64,000 bases of DNA from positions 7,812,001-7,876,000 of the forward strand of contig BSBN01000047.1 in NCBI GenBank assembly GCA_027924645.1, given 5' to 3'. Positions 21,111 to 33,805 of this stretch are shown one piece after another; position 1 is the first letter of the stretch, and the number at the start of each line of letters is the position of its first letter. The DNA is from Cunninghamia lanceolata. Its lineage: Eukaryota > Streptophyta > Pinopsida > Cupressales > Cupressaceae. The notes below the pieces were generated by a model. It made no database searches. It was given only the letters and a program-made list of their open reading frames with translations, and had not been told where the DNA came from. The position numbers and the translations under genes are program-made.

Positions 21111-22534
21111 GTAAGGTTAAGGTGGCATTGTTTGATAGTGGATGGCTAGAGGATGATGTGGTTGTTGGATTTGGGATTGTTGATATTATCCTAGGACTTA
21201 ACATTGTGAGAATTGTTGATGTTGTGGTGGCATAGGGACTGGTTCATTTCTATATAACCACTTAAGTGTATCAAACATTCTTTTGATGCCATGTGGATCA
21301 TTCTCATAGGTCCTATTTGCAAATGTCATGTCTATGTTTACAAAATGGTAGATTAGGATGTGATTGTTTGAATGACTAGGATGATTTGGCTTGGAAATAT
21401 TGGAAGATGTGGCAAATTGTTTATTGGAAGTTTGACTTGGACAATATCAAACACAAAATTTCAAATGTATGAACACACATACCAAACACAGTGTTCAATT
21501 TTCCTTTTAAGATTAAATGTTGTGATTAAGAAAACACTTGAAAACACAACAAGAAGCCCTAATGTCTAGTCAAATGGGGTATGGCCAAGTAGGTCTTGGG
21601 CTAGATTGCACAAGGTTGACTAAGGAATTGAAAGTGAAATCCTGCCACATAGATGGGAGAAAGGGGTAACCCACCCTTCACCTTCACTTCCCAAAGGTAT
21701 AAAGTTATTTGGGGCTTAACCAAGAGTGGCAATATTTACAACTCCCAATGAGGGTGTCTTTTGATTCAGCCTCAGTTGAGGTCATCCCTTAGAGTGGTGT
21801 GTCTCCAAGAAGGCCTCCTAAGATAGGGTAAACAAAAGAAAACCAAGTGAGTTGTCACTTGATTCACACTCGCACTTGTTAATTGACCCTTTAAAAAATG
21901 AAATGTGAGGAAAATAGTTCAAGCACTGGTTCTTTTTAGATCCCAAATCAAAATGTGATAGAAGACACTTGTTGATTTTAACCCAATTTTGATGTGTGAT
22001 TGAAGACAAGATTTGTTTTAGTGCCCAAAATCTAAATGTGTTTGCAAACAATGATTAAGAGATGAAATCTAGAATATGTGCACCTGATTATTTTTGCTTT
22101 CCAACTTGATGTTGTGACAAATCCAAACACTGCTCCAGCTCCTTTGATTCACCTACAAGCTACAAAATTGAAAAAGACCAAGTAAACTTGCACAAGAAGA
22201 AAGTTATTTGAAAAAGATGAAATTTGGTAACATCTGATTAATATTATCTAATATAGAAAAATGGATTGCATGAACAAATTCTAGATGAAATTCTATGCAA
22301 TTCTTAAAAAAATATTGTCGAAATTGGATGAATTTTGCTCAAGTTATGCTCGATTGAAGTTTTGAAAAGAAGTTGAACTTTGACTAAGAAAATGACTAAT
22401 AAATTGATGAAATCACCTAATAAAACTCTACAAATGTGAAGTTTGTTGAGTTATCTTTCCAACAAGTCCTTGTTTACGCAATTCTGATACCATATGCAAA
22501 AGTTATGGCAAAAAGAAAAAACAATACCCCCTGT
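21111..22534 (-). other. T2 leader spacer; no gene seen
   Basis: AT-rich, with no domain-bearing ORF. It lies between the leader array and the gag remnant of T2. Short ORFs on both strands have no recognisable motif. Confidence 0.5.
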
Positions 22535-22990
22535 TGTGCCAAATGTGACCTACTACTACCAAATGCGAATTACTGATGTGCAAATGTGACTTACTGCTGC
22601 CAAATGTGACTTACTGATGTGCAAATGCAACTTGTAAACTACCAAATGTGACTTATTGATGTCCAAATGTGACCTACTATTGTGCAAATACGACCTACTG
22701 CCAAATGCGACCTGTAAACTACCAAATGCGACTTACTGTTGTGCAAATGTGATGTATTGTTGTGGAAATGCGGCCTACTACCAAATGCAACTTATTACTA
22801 TGCAAATGCAACTTGCTACTATGTAAATATGACTTAGAACTTCTTAGACTCTACAAACATGATCTGTTAAGCCATATGTCACATACTGTTATGCAAATGC
22901 AAACTGTAACCTATCATATGTGACTTTTTATGCTACCAGAGGCGATGCAGCAAAACCAAAGGCGACGCAAAACCATGCAACTGTGACTTG
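22535..22990 (-). repeat. CAAATGYGAC tandem array in the T2 leader
   Basis: About 18 units of 20-22 bases, such as ccaaatgcgacttactgttg and tgcaaatgtgacttactgctg. Position (just inside the 5' LTR) and unit length match the arrays in the T1 leader, although the core differs (TCGCATTTG on the sense strand). Confidence 0.82.
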
Positions 22991-23077
22991 CAACTAACCA
23001 GAAGTGCACCTGTATCTAAAACTCCTCAAAAAACATAGTTGTAGTGATGAAAAACTAAAACCCTAATCAAGCTAGTG

Positions 23078-23095
23078 ATCCCACCAGGCATGCCA
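23078..23095 (-). other. T2 candidate primer binding site
   Basis: The plus strand reads atcccaccaggcatgcca, ending in CCA three bases before the LTR, as a tRNA 3' end would. I could not assign it to a particular tRNA. Confidence 0.5.
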
Positions 23096-23098
23096 GAA

Positions 23099-23924
23099 TG
23101 TATACATGAAAAATTTGGATAAATGAAATAGACAAAACAAAACAAGTGCATTACCTCAATCCAAACCCTTCAAATACCTTGAATGATGCATGCATGATTG
23201 AAAGATTGATTTGATATATTGAAATTGGATGTTGATTGCTCATTCTCGCAGCATAACTGTAAGATGAAGATTGATATAAGAAGATGGGTAGATGAGGATA
23301 GATGAGAGGATTAGAAGAAGATTTTGACATAGTGAGGATACTAGAAGAAGATGGATTTCAAATGGCCTATGTGAGGCTGAATTTATAGGATGGGGCTGAT
23401 TTGATTCGATGGCCAAGATTAAAAGTCAAATGTGTGATGTGTATGACTAGGATTAAAGGTTGATTTTAGTGCCTATGACGCACATTAAGTTGATTATGAT
23501 ATGAGGCTTAAAATAGGATCAAAGGAAATAAGTGGGATTCTTTTATTTATTTTGGAGGAAAATATGCCTATGATGCACAAATAAGTGGGGCTAAAAATAG
23601 ATGTGAGTGGGAATCTCATAATTTAAATAATAAAATTATTTAAATTATTTGTGCATGAGAAGAGTTGTAGTCATGTGACACATGTCATAATGAGGGATTT
23701 GATTTAATATTTAATTCAAATTGTTTGTGGGACATGTGAAGAGGGATTAATTAAATAAATGAGATTTATTTAATTAATTGGGAAGGTGATCAAGTGGGAT
23801 AAATGGAATAATGCAATGACCTAGAATAAAATATTACAAGATGTTTTACAAGGTCAAGTATGACTAGGTGATGTTATGAGTTTGATGCATAAATAATGAA
23901 ATGGGACAATTTTGGGTGTCTACA
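23099..23924 (-). repeat. T2 5' LTR
   Basis: It begins TGTATACATG and ends GTGTCTACA on the plus strand (826 bp). Beyond it, at 23925, the sequence changes to a Copia LTR fragment. The first five bases after it (gatac) would be one target-duplication copy. The partner LTR is outside the window or lost. Confidence 0.65.
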
Positions 23925-24213
23925 GATACTTTTCTATCTTTAGTCCGATAGATGGTTTCTCCTCATTGGTCAGTGTTGCCACCACCTCCCTCTCCCTGGT
24001 CTATATAAGCATGCTCCCTAGCTTGTATTTTCATCCATGTTGAATGCATAGTATTGTTACTCTGCTATTCTCTTGTGTTGAGCTCCTATTGCATTTGCAC
24101 CTCATAAACTTTTGCATGTCTCTCAGAATCGGTGGTTTGCTTTCATTTCATATTATGTAGCTTAGATCTCTCTTTCATATTCTGGTTTTCAATCTTATTC
24201 AAGATTTCTAACA
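23925..24213 (+). repeat. C1 Copia 5' LTR, right-hand fragment
   Basis: It ends ATTTCTAACA directly before a tRNA-iMet primer site, so it is the end of a Copia 5' LTR. Its start was separated by the T2 insertion and is not in the window. Confidence 0.75.
24002..24009 (+). promoter_or_regulatory. TATA box of the C1 LTR
   Basis: TATATAAG lies about 210 bases before the LTR end, a usual place for the LTR core promoter. Confidence 0.55.
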
Positions 24214-24226
24214 TGGTATCAGAGCA
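24214..24226 (+). other. C1 primer binding site (tRNA-iMet)
   Basis: TGGTATCAGAGCA directly follows the LTR end, the standard plant initiator-Met primer site. Confidence 0.88.
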
Positions 24227-25374
24227 ATAGTTTGAGAGTTTTGAGTTCATTTGATTCTTGATTGAGAGATTGAGTTCTATAAGATCTTGTTAATCACGTA
24301 TGCTCTTCTCTTATGTTTTATAACGATCTGGAGAATTAGAAAGGATATAACAAGACCCATTAACCCTTTTATTTTTGCATACAATTTTTGTATGATCTAG
24401 GTGATTACAACATTTCTAATTACATTGGCAACATTTTTGGTTGTTCCAAAGTTAGAAATGGCTTTCATTTCACCTGATTTGGAGATCGTGAAGTTGCAAA
24501 CAAGGGTTTGAAGCTCATATTTTGTGAAGTATCTTTAAAATGGGATTTTTTCAAGAAAAAAGAACATTTCCATTGTTTTTGGAATGCCCAAAAACCCTCA
24601 TTTCCATATAAGGTTCATGTAGATCGGAAACCGGAAGCTCTGCATGTCATTTTTTTCCTTGTTGAAGACATTTTTTTATGCTGGGGCCACATCCTCTACA
24701 AGTGATAAAGAAAAATGCCTTCTAGGTTTTGTTCGTTGCATTGAAAAACTATCTGGGTATCAGTTATTTTTTCATGCAGTCAATAAATCATGCAGAAATC
24801 ACATCAGAAAGCTTCAGATGGATCCCTCACCATTACAGTTTTCATTTTTACCATTGATCTTCAAAAAGCTTGTTCACAGCCATACAGAGGTATTTTTCAG
24901 TGAAACTTTTTTGTTAAAATGGTTAGAATTTCATGCTCTTTGCATTGGTAAAATCAATTTTTTCTCAAATGATCCCATTTTTCTAGAATTTAAGTTCTCT
25001 CATCAGATCTGAAGGATAGTCCTCATTTTTTGAACTTCAAATTTCTATAATTTTCTCATATGATCTCGTATCAAGGTCATTCTTTCTTGGAAAGTGGATA
25101 TCTTTCTAAGCACTAAACATTTATGTAGGTTTGAAGTTGTCATTTAAAGATTTTTTTTGTACCTTTAGTATTTGGGTCCATTTTTGGACATTTGTATAAC
25201 TCTAGAAAATAACTCCTGCATTGTAAATGCACTGATCTATAAAGTGCCAAAACATATTTTGTAGGGGAGCTCTATTGATTGAGTGAAAAAGGGGGGGTGT
25301 CTTGAGTGTGTTCTTTCTTCATTTCCTTTGAGCTCTCTTTCCTACAAAACAATAATCTTTACTTCTGCATTAAA
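24227..25374 (+). other. C1 leader; no gene seen
   Basis: About 1.15 kb of T-rich sequence between primer site and gag. Short ORFs at 24508-24705 and 24644-25012 have no recognisable domain and are taken as chance. Confidence 0.6.
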
Positions 25375-25968
25375 ATGGATCAATTAACAGTGCCTATACT
25401 CACACCCTATAACTACTATGAGTGGAAGTCTAAAATGACAATCTATATTAAGAATCTAGGGTTGTTTAGAGTAACTATGGGTTTAGAAAGTGAACCATCT
25501 CTAATTGCAGAAAAGCCTAAATGGTTTAACAAACTTGATGAAGATTTTGGAACCTTATGTATGTCAGTATCTTTGGATTTACTTTTTCATATTGAGTCTA
25601 CTACAACACCACAAGATGTATGGACTACCTTGGAAAACCTCTTTGGTGCACAAGATGAACTTAGAGGACATTTACGGGAGAATGAACTGATAGGGTTAAA
25701 TCCATGTAATTTTGATACAATTCAGGATTTCTTCACAGAACTAAAGGCTTTAAGATTGCAGTGGAAGCAATGTGGGATAGAAAAGAAAGATAGTCAATTA
25801 ATTCTTAGCATTCTTTCTAAACTTGGTTCCAATTACTCTGTGTTTGTTTCTACATTCTATGCCACTAAAAGTGCCTTAGGAGCCACATATAAGATGCCTT
25901 CTTTAGATGATTTTGCAAATGAACTCACTAAAAGAGAAAGACAAGTTGGCTCAAAAGGGCACAATTAA
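25375..25968 (+). pseudogene. C1 Copia gag (UBN2-type), truncated
   Basis: Starting at MDQLTVPILTPYNYYEWKSKM (25375), this 198-codon frame matches Copia gag polyprotein. It has the Trp-containing N-terminus, a VWTTLENLF segment, LRLQWKQCG and the late FANELTKRERQ helix. The frame closes at 25968 after a frameshift in a Lys/Gly-rich stretch, because the coding sense continues in a second frame. An upstream in-frame ATG at 25306 only adds a hydrophobic leader from the untranslated region. The element is not functional. Confidence 0.82.
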
Positions 25969-26297
25969 GCCCTCTAAATCTAATTCCTTGGTTGTAAATC
26001 AAGGCACTAAATATCAAAAAGGGTATGGTAAGCAAGATAAGAAACAAAAGAACCAAGGAGAAAAGAAGCAAGAATAGAAACAAGTTGCTCTAAACACAAC
26101 TAATAATGCCTCTTCTTCAAAAGGCAACAAGCCCAAGAAGGAGAAAACTTAGTGTTTCTATTGTAAGAAACTTGGTCACGATGAGCATAAGTGTCTAAAG
26201 AAGCAAATTGATCACTTGACTCATCTTCTAGAAAAGAACAACATCAAGGTGCCTGATTCTATCAAGCAGTTTTCATCTCAAGAATCTTCAAAGGACA
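25969..26297 (+). pseudogene. C1 gag C-terminus with zinc knuckle, broken
   Basis: After the frameshift a Lys-rich stretch leads to the CCHC knuckle CFYCKKLGHDEHKC (26153-26194), directly preceded by an in-frame TAG (26150-26152). The sequence stops being Copia at 26298, where G4 is inserted. Protease, integrase and RT of C1 would lie beyond the window. Confidence 0.78.
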
Positions 26298-27797
26298 TGT
26301 TGATGATTGTTTTTACACATTCATAACAAAAGTTAAAATTCACAAAAATGAACCTAAGTGTCTTGAAAGATATGAAGAAATCAATGAAGATTACTTAATC
26401 CCAAGTTTCTGTATGGTTAGGTCTTGACCTTGTGGATAATTCAGTAGGTTAATGTGAAGCTGTAATATGCAAGGGGTCTTACTTGATTTAAGGTTTTTTT
26501 ATGATTTACTGGACTCAAATTATGCAAAATATCACAAATAACAACATTTTATTCATTCTTTTGCACATATTTGTTACTATATCACAAAGCTTTATATGAT
26601 TTATATTAACACAAGATTTCTTTTCAAATATTATGAAAACTGTCCAATATCAACTCAGTTGTTCATGTTTCCTTCAAATATCAGACAATCTCCTTTAAAT
26701 CTCTGTGTTTAAGCTAAATATTTCAAATGTTTGGGAAAAGTTAGAAGAATCTAAATTAAACTTTATTCTACTACAGGATCTAAATGCTCTATTATTCACG
26801 TTGTAAGCAGTACAACAAACTTGATTAAATCCACAGACTAAACATTTAAATGTAAGCCCTGAGTATTTTCACGAACATACATTAAAGATTGCAAGCTTTT
26901 GGAGAGATATTATTTCAAATACAAAGAAGAGCCAAAAGACACTCTGAATAAAGACGCAGAATTCCAGATTCATTTATATTCAAGATAAATAGTCATATAT
27001 GATTTACAATGTATGAATGACTCTTAGCTTCATTAATCAACTTACAGAAAACTTACAAAACATCTTACAAATACAGTAAGGAAGCTAGATGTTCCATGCA
27101 TTCCTTATTGCAGCCACAGGCGACCTCCTATTCTAAACCAAATGTTCTTCTATTCAAAATGCCAAGACAAATTACAACTTCCATCTTTTTCCTACAAATC
27201 CTTGTGTCAGTCCCCGTATCCTACATTACAGAGTAAAGGGGCTCAATATATAGCTCTGATTATCCCCAATATGGTTCCAAAACCTTAGTCAATCAATGAT
27301 GGAAAACAAATCCCGCCAAAAACCTCTGAGCAACATACTCATACTGAGCGTAAATATGCCCTTTGGAAACCCTAATAGCCACCAAAATATCTTATGTTTC
27401 TCTTTTAATAATGTTTCTTTCTACCTGCATATCTCTTCTTACTGAAATCTTTCGCTTCTTTTGTGATCCGATCCGCCCTTTGTGATGTCATCGCCATTAA
27501 AGCTCCGCCTTTATATCTACTTGAATACCTGCGAAACAGACATAAAAAATAGATTTAAAATTCATGTCGCCTTCGTCAATTTACACCTCTCCAAAATGTT
27601 AGATGGGCATTAATTACAACAATTAACGTGCCATTAATTTGGCCTTCAGTTACAGTGTTTATACATTTTTAAACTTCCATTTTTATCATTAGTTAAACTG
27701 TGCATACATACCCGTTTCCTTGTATGTTCTCTTTGTATATCAGTTATGTATACCAACGACCTTGTATATGAATGACCTTGTATACCTTTATCATTAG

Positions 27798-28015
27798 AGT
27801 AACTCACTTAGTCAGGGTGATCTAAAAAAACTCACTTCGACCACACATATTTGCCAAACACTCTTCATCGGAGTAACTCACTTACTCGGGGTGATCTAAA
27901 AACTCACTCTGACCACACATATCTGCCCGATGCTCTTCATCGGAGTAACTCACTTAGTTGGGATGATCTAAAAACTCACTCCGACCACACATATCTACCT
28001 GACGCTCTTTTTATC
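27798..28015. repeat. 72-74-bp tandem repeat, three copies
   Basis: Units start agtaactcactta at 27798, 27872 and 27944, each with gatctaaaaa, actcac and gaccacacatat in the same order. Confidence 0.85.
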
Positions 28016-28950
28016 AGTGAGACTACCAGTGATTCCTATCGAAAAGTATCTAACACTGAGAGGCATAAGATCGGTATGATCTACAAATTTTGTTCTGATA
28101 GGCCAACTCACGCCGATGAGTGGTGGAGCCCACATTACTTCCCCTTGCATCTCCACGATACAACAATACCTATATCAAAACTATACAAGCCTAGATACAT
28201 ACAAATATTTCTCTATATTTAATTCTCTTTTCGCATCTGCATTGTATCTTTAACTTGCATCTTTCACTTTGTATATCGGCTTGTATATAAGAGATATACA
28301 TTGTAATTATACAAACTAATGTGCAAATGGTGGGGTCCACATTACTTTCCCCCTTTGTATCTCTGTGATGCATATAACAGTTGTATCAAACCTTTACATA
28401 CAAGCGTAGACACATACAAACTCTTTTGTATGTGCTTTTAGACTCCAACTTTTATAAACCATGGTTTATCCACTTTCTGTTCCACAACAAGTACAAAGTG
28501 CAATGCATCATCCGATATACATTAAGTCATGATACATTGCATTAACCAATTTTTACCCTTTCTTGAATTCCGCCTTGTATGTATCCTGAAATGTATGTAA
28601 CCGAAAGCATACACATACAAAGTGCGAAGTATACAATAATAAAACCAACTTTAATACTTTTTCAAGTCCACAGCATGTATATCATGTTGTACATTTCCTT
28701 GTATATTTCCTTTCACTCAAACATACAAACAATAAAATACATCTGATAGACTCAGCCAATTGTTTATTTAAACTTTGAACTCCACGGAGCCGGCTTGTAT
28801 GTAAAAATAAAGTGTTAACAAAATGCATACAAGTATAATGACATGCCAAAACCTAACAACTCCCGCATGTGACTTATACAACGACCCGATATACAAAGGA
28901 CTTTGTATATGAGCGACCTTGTATGTAAGTGACCCTGTATATGCAACCCA

Positions 28951-29073
28951 ATATACAAACAACTTTGTATATGCAACATACAAATGACCCAATATACAAA
29001 TAGCTTTGTATATGCAACATACAAATGACCCGATATACAAACAACTTTGTATATGCAACATGCAAACCCTCCC
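28951..29073. repeat. 41-bp tandem repeat, three copies, with palindromic words
   Basis: Units start atatacaaa at 28951, 28992 and 29033, each reading on to ctttgtatatgcaacat. The halves atatacaaa and tttgtatat are inverted repeats of each other, so each unit can form a small stem. Confidence 0.8.
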
Positions 29074-29236
29074 ATTGTACATTTTACCAAAAACATACAT
29101 ATCTTGCAAAATATTGTGAATTTTAAAATGGTTCAAAAAGCAACCCTCGCTCATTTTTTACAAGGAATTCACCCATATTCAGCTCTGGTACTTAATGTTA
29201 TTTTTTCTTTATTTTCAACAAGGTTTGTAACTTTCA

Positions 29237-29258
29237 CTTCCTTTTCCCTTTTACCACC
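29237..29258 (-). other. G4 candidate polypurine tract
   Basis: The minus strand reads aaaagggaaaaggaag directly before the LTR if its end is at 29236. Confidence 0.5.
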
Positions 29259-30290
29259 AAACAGACCCACAAACAAAAAACAAAAGCCACAGCCACAACA
29301 GGGGTCCTCATTTTGCTAAGGAGTAAAATGGGGCATGTTTTGAGCATCACAACAACTAGCAACCAAACAAGACAATCAAATTAAAACCATTAAAGAAAAC
29401 TAAATGAAATAAATTCATAACTTCCAACTATCTTTTTTGCAAATCATTATCCAACTTGAGACTTAATGTATTCAATAAGGTGCATGAATCTTCCCTTCAG
29501 TTTAAGTGGGTGCACATGATTAATAATCCTCATCTTGAAAATTAGTTAAACAAACCAGTGACTGATATTAGACTACATAGTTGATGTCATTCCCTCATAG
29601 CCAACCGGATAGAGCCTTGCTGTCAGCAGGCGTCCATAGCCCCGACAAGGTTATCATTACAATTCTCCTAAGTAGAGCCCCACTGCCAGCAAGCGTCTAT
29701 AGCCCCAGTAGAGTTACTTAGATGGCTTAATCTAGATTTTCAGTAAAATCCATTTTATTATTTTATATTTTTTTTGGTATTTGATAGAGATTTCATAAGA
29801 TATTATAGTTGTAACTTCATGATGCAAGAAATGATCACTTGCTGAAATTAAGTTGAGAATTGTAATGGTCGCAAGGGTGACCTCTGATTTTTCACCTAAT
29901 ATCTACACTGGTACGTTCAACAAACCCAAGGATTTTAGGTGTGTCATTGTGAGAAATTTCCCTTGAATACTCAACCCACAGTTATTGAATACAAAATTTC
30001 ACAAGTCAAACAACTTTCTACATTCATGACAGTCACAACAAGTTATGCATAAATTTCAAATAATTAACCTAAGTGTTCTAAATTCCCTATTGTTTTTAGT
30101 GGTTGTCAGTCTACTCCTGCATACTCTAAATCAGAGTAAAGACCCCAGCACATAAGAAAACAACAAAGCAAACAAAACAAATGGACTGTACAAATGACCA
30201 ACAGAACAAAGCAACAAACCAAAACAAAAAAAACAACCCAAAACTGTACATTATTTACATTATGATATACAGAAACTAACTACCCTTACC
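29259..30290 (-). other. G4 3' untranslated region; no gene seen
   Basis: Lies between the integrase stop and the LTR. It contains two diverged copies of a 45-base block (tagagcc ... ccatagcccc / tctatagcccc) at about 29611-29657 and 29672-29718. Nothing coding was seen. Confidence 0.55.
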
Positions 30291-31630
30291 TCAAGCCTGA
30301 AAGTAATGTTTCAAGTGTTGGCCATTAACTGGTAATGACACATCTTCCCCAATCAAGGTCTTGAGCCTAAAAGTATTGTCTCCGATTATTTCTGTGACCT
30401 GTAATGAACCTAACCATAATTTGTCAAATTTTACATGATTCCCTTTCTTTTCATGTGCTTTATCCCAACACAACACTAAGTCTGATATTCTAAACGTTTT
30501 GACTCTTTCTCTTTTATCAAACCATCTCTTGACTACTGCTTGATGTTTGGCAAATTTCTCAATGGCTTGATCTCTTTTCTCATCTAATTGTAACATTTTT
30601 ATTATTCTAGCCTCTCTATGATCATCAAAGCCTAAATATTCATTAGCAAACCTCCAGACTGGTATTCTTAAATTCACTGGAAGTATGGGATCAGTCCCAT
30701 AAACTAAGTGATAAGGTGCATTGCCTAAGGCTGACTTAACCTTAGTCTTATCTACCCACAACACATTTCAACAATGTGTTCCACTCTCTAGGATTATTTT
30801 CAGTTAGCTTCTTGATTATATCCAATAAAATTTTATTTGTAGACTCAGCTAACCCATTCCCCTGAGGATAATAATTTGAAGAAAACTTTAAAACTATCCC
30901 ATACTCAAATGCCCATTTAGAAAATTTTAGAGAAGAAAAAGCAGTGCCATTATCACATACTAGCGAATATGGAGTTCCAAACCTAGTATTCTTAAATTCA
31001 CTGGAAGTATGGGATTAGTCCCATAAACTAAGTGATAAGGTGCATTGCCTAAGGCTGACTTAACCTTAGTCTTATCTACCCACAGCGCATATTTCAACAA
31101 TGTGTTCCACTCTCTAGGATTATTTTCAGTTAGCTTCTTGATTATATCCAATAATTTTTTTTTAGACTCAGCTAACCCATTCCCCTGAGGATAATAATTT
31201 GAGGAAAACTGTAAAACTATCCCATACTCAAATGCCCATTTAGAAAATTTTAGAGAAGAAAAAGCAGTGCCATTATCACATACCAGCAAATATGGAGTTC
31301 CAAACCTGGTATTCTTAAATGCACTGGAAGTATGGGATCAGTCCCATAAACTAAGTGATAAGGTGCATTGCCTAAGGCTGACTTAACCTTAGTCCTATCT
31401 ACCCACAGCGCATATTTCAACAATGCGTTCCACTCTCTAGGATTATTTTCAGTTAGCTTCTTGATTATATCCAATAAAATTTTGTTTGTAGACTCACCTA
31501 ACTCATTCCCCTAAGGATAATAATTTGAAGAAAACTTTAAAACTATCCCATACTCAAATGCCCATTTAGAAAATTTTAGAGAAGAAAAAGTAGTGCCATT
31601 ATCACATACCAGCGAATATGGAGTTCCAAA
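30291..31630 (-). pseudogene. G4 integrase C-terminal half with tandem triplication
   Basis: The original reading is integrase core to C-terminus: DNGTAFSSLKFSKWAFEYG, YYPQGNGLAES, LGNAPYHLVYGTDPILP, then the C-terminal barrel region (RISDLVLCWDKAHEKKG) to the stop at 30291. A segment coding for the second catalytic Asp, the Glu region and the following helix is present three times in tandem, so the frame cannot give a normal integrase. No chromodomain follows. Confidence 0.8.
30661..31630 (-). repeat. 323-bp tandem triplication inside G4 integrase
   Basis: The word aagtatggga occurs at 30681, 31005 and 31328 in the same context, spacing 324 and 323. Copies differ by only a few substitutions and short indels (for example a short A/T indel near 30826 and 31154). 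Confidence 0.9.
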
Positions 31631-32218
31631 CCTGGTTATGATGTTTTCTTCAAGGAACTTGATAACAACCTCAGTAGTAGAGAACTTGCAACATGTGTCT
31701 TTAGTCCACCTTGTACATTAGTCAATTACTGTCAGTATAAACTTATGTCCTACAGATGATGGAGGATTTATGACCCCAATGAAAACTAAGCCCCATTGAC
31801 CAAATGGTCTAGACTTAATCACTGGCTATAATGGATTAGCCTAATTCCTTCCTTTATCTATTGTAGTTTGACAAATGTGACAACTTTGAATGTGACTCTC
31901 AGTATCCTTAAACATTATAGGCCAATAGTATCCTACTCTCAATATCTTATGTGTTGTAGCTAAATGAGAACCATGAGTAGTTCCATATTTGTTGTACAAT
32001 CCTGACAACACCTTATCTGCTTCAACTCTATTTAAACATTTTAAATATATTCCTTCATGGTTCTTCTTGAATAGAAGACCTCCTTGTACCATGTACTTAT
32101 GTGCTTTAATCTTTAAATCTCTCCTCTGAGAAGATTTCATCTTATTTAGATATTTGCCTGATATTAGAAAAGTGTTCAAATCATCATACCACCCTAATGC
32201 ATCACTAGAATTCAACAC
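31631..32218 (-). pseudogene. G4 integrase N-terminal part
   Basis: The zinc-binding region is clear: YGTTHGSHLATTHKILRVGYYWP, then SHICQTTIDKG. It is followed by the first catalytic-core strands, which are read with stops at about 31630-31840. Upstream is a short spacer after RNase H. Confidence 0.75.
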
Positions 32219-32229
32219 ATACTGCTATT

Positions 32230-33720
32230 TCACCAAATTTGGATGTGTTTGCTATGGTTTGCACTAATGCTTGTCCTCTAACCAACCTCATTGGGATAAT
32301 TTCCATATCAAACTCTTGCAATGTTGTAATCCATTTAGCTATTTTTTCTTCAGGCTCATTCTGCATCAGCAACATCTTCACGGCTGCATCTGGTACTATG
32401 GCTTTAACCTAACTGCTTAAGATATAATGTCTAAACTTTTTCACTGCTCTTACTAATGCAAATGCCTATCTTTCTATATCAAGATATTTTAGTTGTGCAT
32501 CCTTTAGAGGTGCACTCATGAAAGCTATGGGCTTTTCTTCATTGTCTTCTCCCTTTTGTGTCAAAGCAGCTGCAACTGAATGTGAAGATGCAAAAGAATA
32601 AATGTAAATGGATTTGTATAATCTGGACTTGTCAACACAGGAGCATCAGAAATGGCCTCCTTAATATCTTCAAATGTAGCTTTAGCTACTGGTGTCCATT
32701 CTATCTTTGCATCCTTCTTCAGCATGGCATTCAATGGTTGCACAATTTCTACAAACCTTGTAATAAACTTCCTGACAAAATTAATCTTACCAAAAAATGA
32801 CTTTAGTTCTTTCTTATTGTTTGGTAATTACAATTTCTTTATTCCTTCTATTCTATCAGGATCAATAGATATCCCATTTTCAGAACTGACATGTCTTAAT
32901 ATTTTCCTTCAGTTACGCTAAATGAACATTTCTTTGGGTTAAGGGAAATCCTGTACCTTTCACATCTTTTAAGTACTCTTCTCAAATCTTCAACATGTGT
33001 GGATGCATCTTTAGAGTAAATAGTTAAATCATCCATATAAATAACAATGCACTTACCTGACAATCCATGGAATGCAATGTCCATGGCTCGCTAGAAAGTG
33101 GCACCTGCATTGATTAGACCAAAAGGCATTCTTCTGTATGCATAATTTCCCCATTTACAAGTAAAAGTGGTCTTTAATCTATCCTCTTTATCTATTAAGA
33201 CCTGGTTATATCCTGAGAATACATCCAAGAAATACGTCATTTTAGCCCCATTCACTGCTTGCAACACTTCATCTATTGGAGGCAAAGGATAATTATCTTT
33301 TTCAGATGCCTTATTCAAATTTCTAAAATCTACACATAACCTAATGTCTCCACTTTTCTTTCTCATAGGTACTAAATTAGCTACCTAGGATGAATGTTTG
33401 ACTGGGAAAATTATTCTGGAAGATAGCAATTTTTTCACTTCTTCAAAGATTAAAGGCTCTAAAATGGCATTCACATGCCTTTCTCTCTGCCTAAATGGTT
33501 TAACATCAGGTTTCAAGGGTATCACATGAGTTATGATGGACATATCATATGTTTTCAAATCTTCATACGTCCATGCTATGACATGTTTGTACTCTTTTAG
33601 AACATCCACAATTTCTTTTCTCAACTCTTTAGAGCAAGCCTTTCCAATAAGTACATTTTGTGGATTATGCTCTGTTCCAAGGTTATATGGATCACACTCA
33701 CCTCCCTCAGTTTTGGGCAA
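32230..33720 (-). pseudogene. G4 reverse transcriptase and degenerate RNase H
   Basis: RT blocks in order: IRLCVDFRNLNKASEKDNYP (33340), FSGYNQVLIDKED, MPFGLINAGATF, then YMDDLTIYSKD with the catalytic pair (near 33025), and LNPKKCSFSV. RNase H follows after a frameshift: WTPVAKATFEDIK, then SFASSHSVAAALTQ where an Asp would be expected, and later IAFMSAPLKDAQ. Several stops and shifts break the frame (for example near 33385, 33090, 32896 and 32560). Confidence 0.82.
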
Positions 33721-33805
33721 ATCTTTCTATCTTACTACCCCATCAAAGTCAAAAATCTATTCTAACTCAATCACTCCCTTAGGTAAGAAATTGCTTTTTA
33801 GGTTG

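Larger units (their letters stand above)
18844..23924 (-). mobile_element. T2: decayed Tat-like element, 5' part
   Basis: Minus-strand order: 5' LTR (23099-23924), candidate primer site, leader array, spacer, then a gag/linker remnant. The element is interrupted by T1, and its continuation is 1866-2102. No RT or integrase is visible in the window. The lineage is based on the C-x2-H-x4-H-x4-C knuckle, the G-patch-like motif and the LLQWL-like motif shared with T1. At 18849-19419 only a Pro/Leu/Ile-rich linker remnant is seen. Confidence 0.7.
26298..29236 (-). repeat. G4 3' LTR
   Basis: The first about 1460 bases match the right LTR 37772-39259. The remainder has no partner in the window. The inner end is uncertain. 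At 29236 (...CTTTCA) it would lie directly against a polypurine tract. At 29220 (...TCAACA) it would give a 6-bp inverted match to TGTTGA. The second half is full of TTGTATA/TATACAA words and two tandem arrays. Confidence 0.65.
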
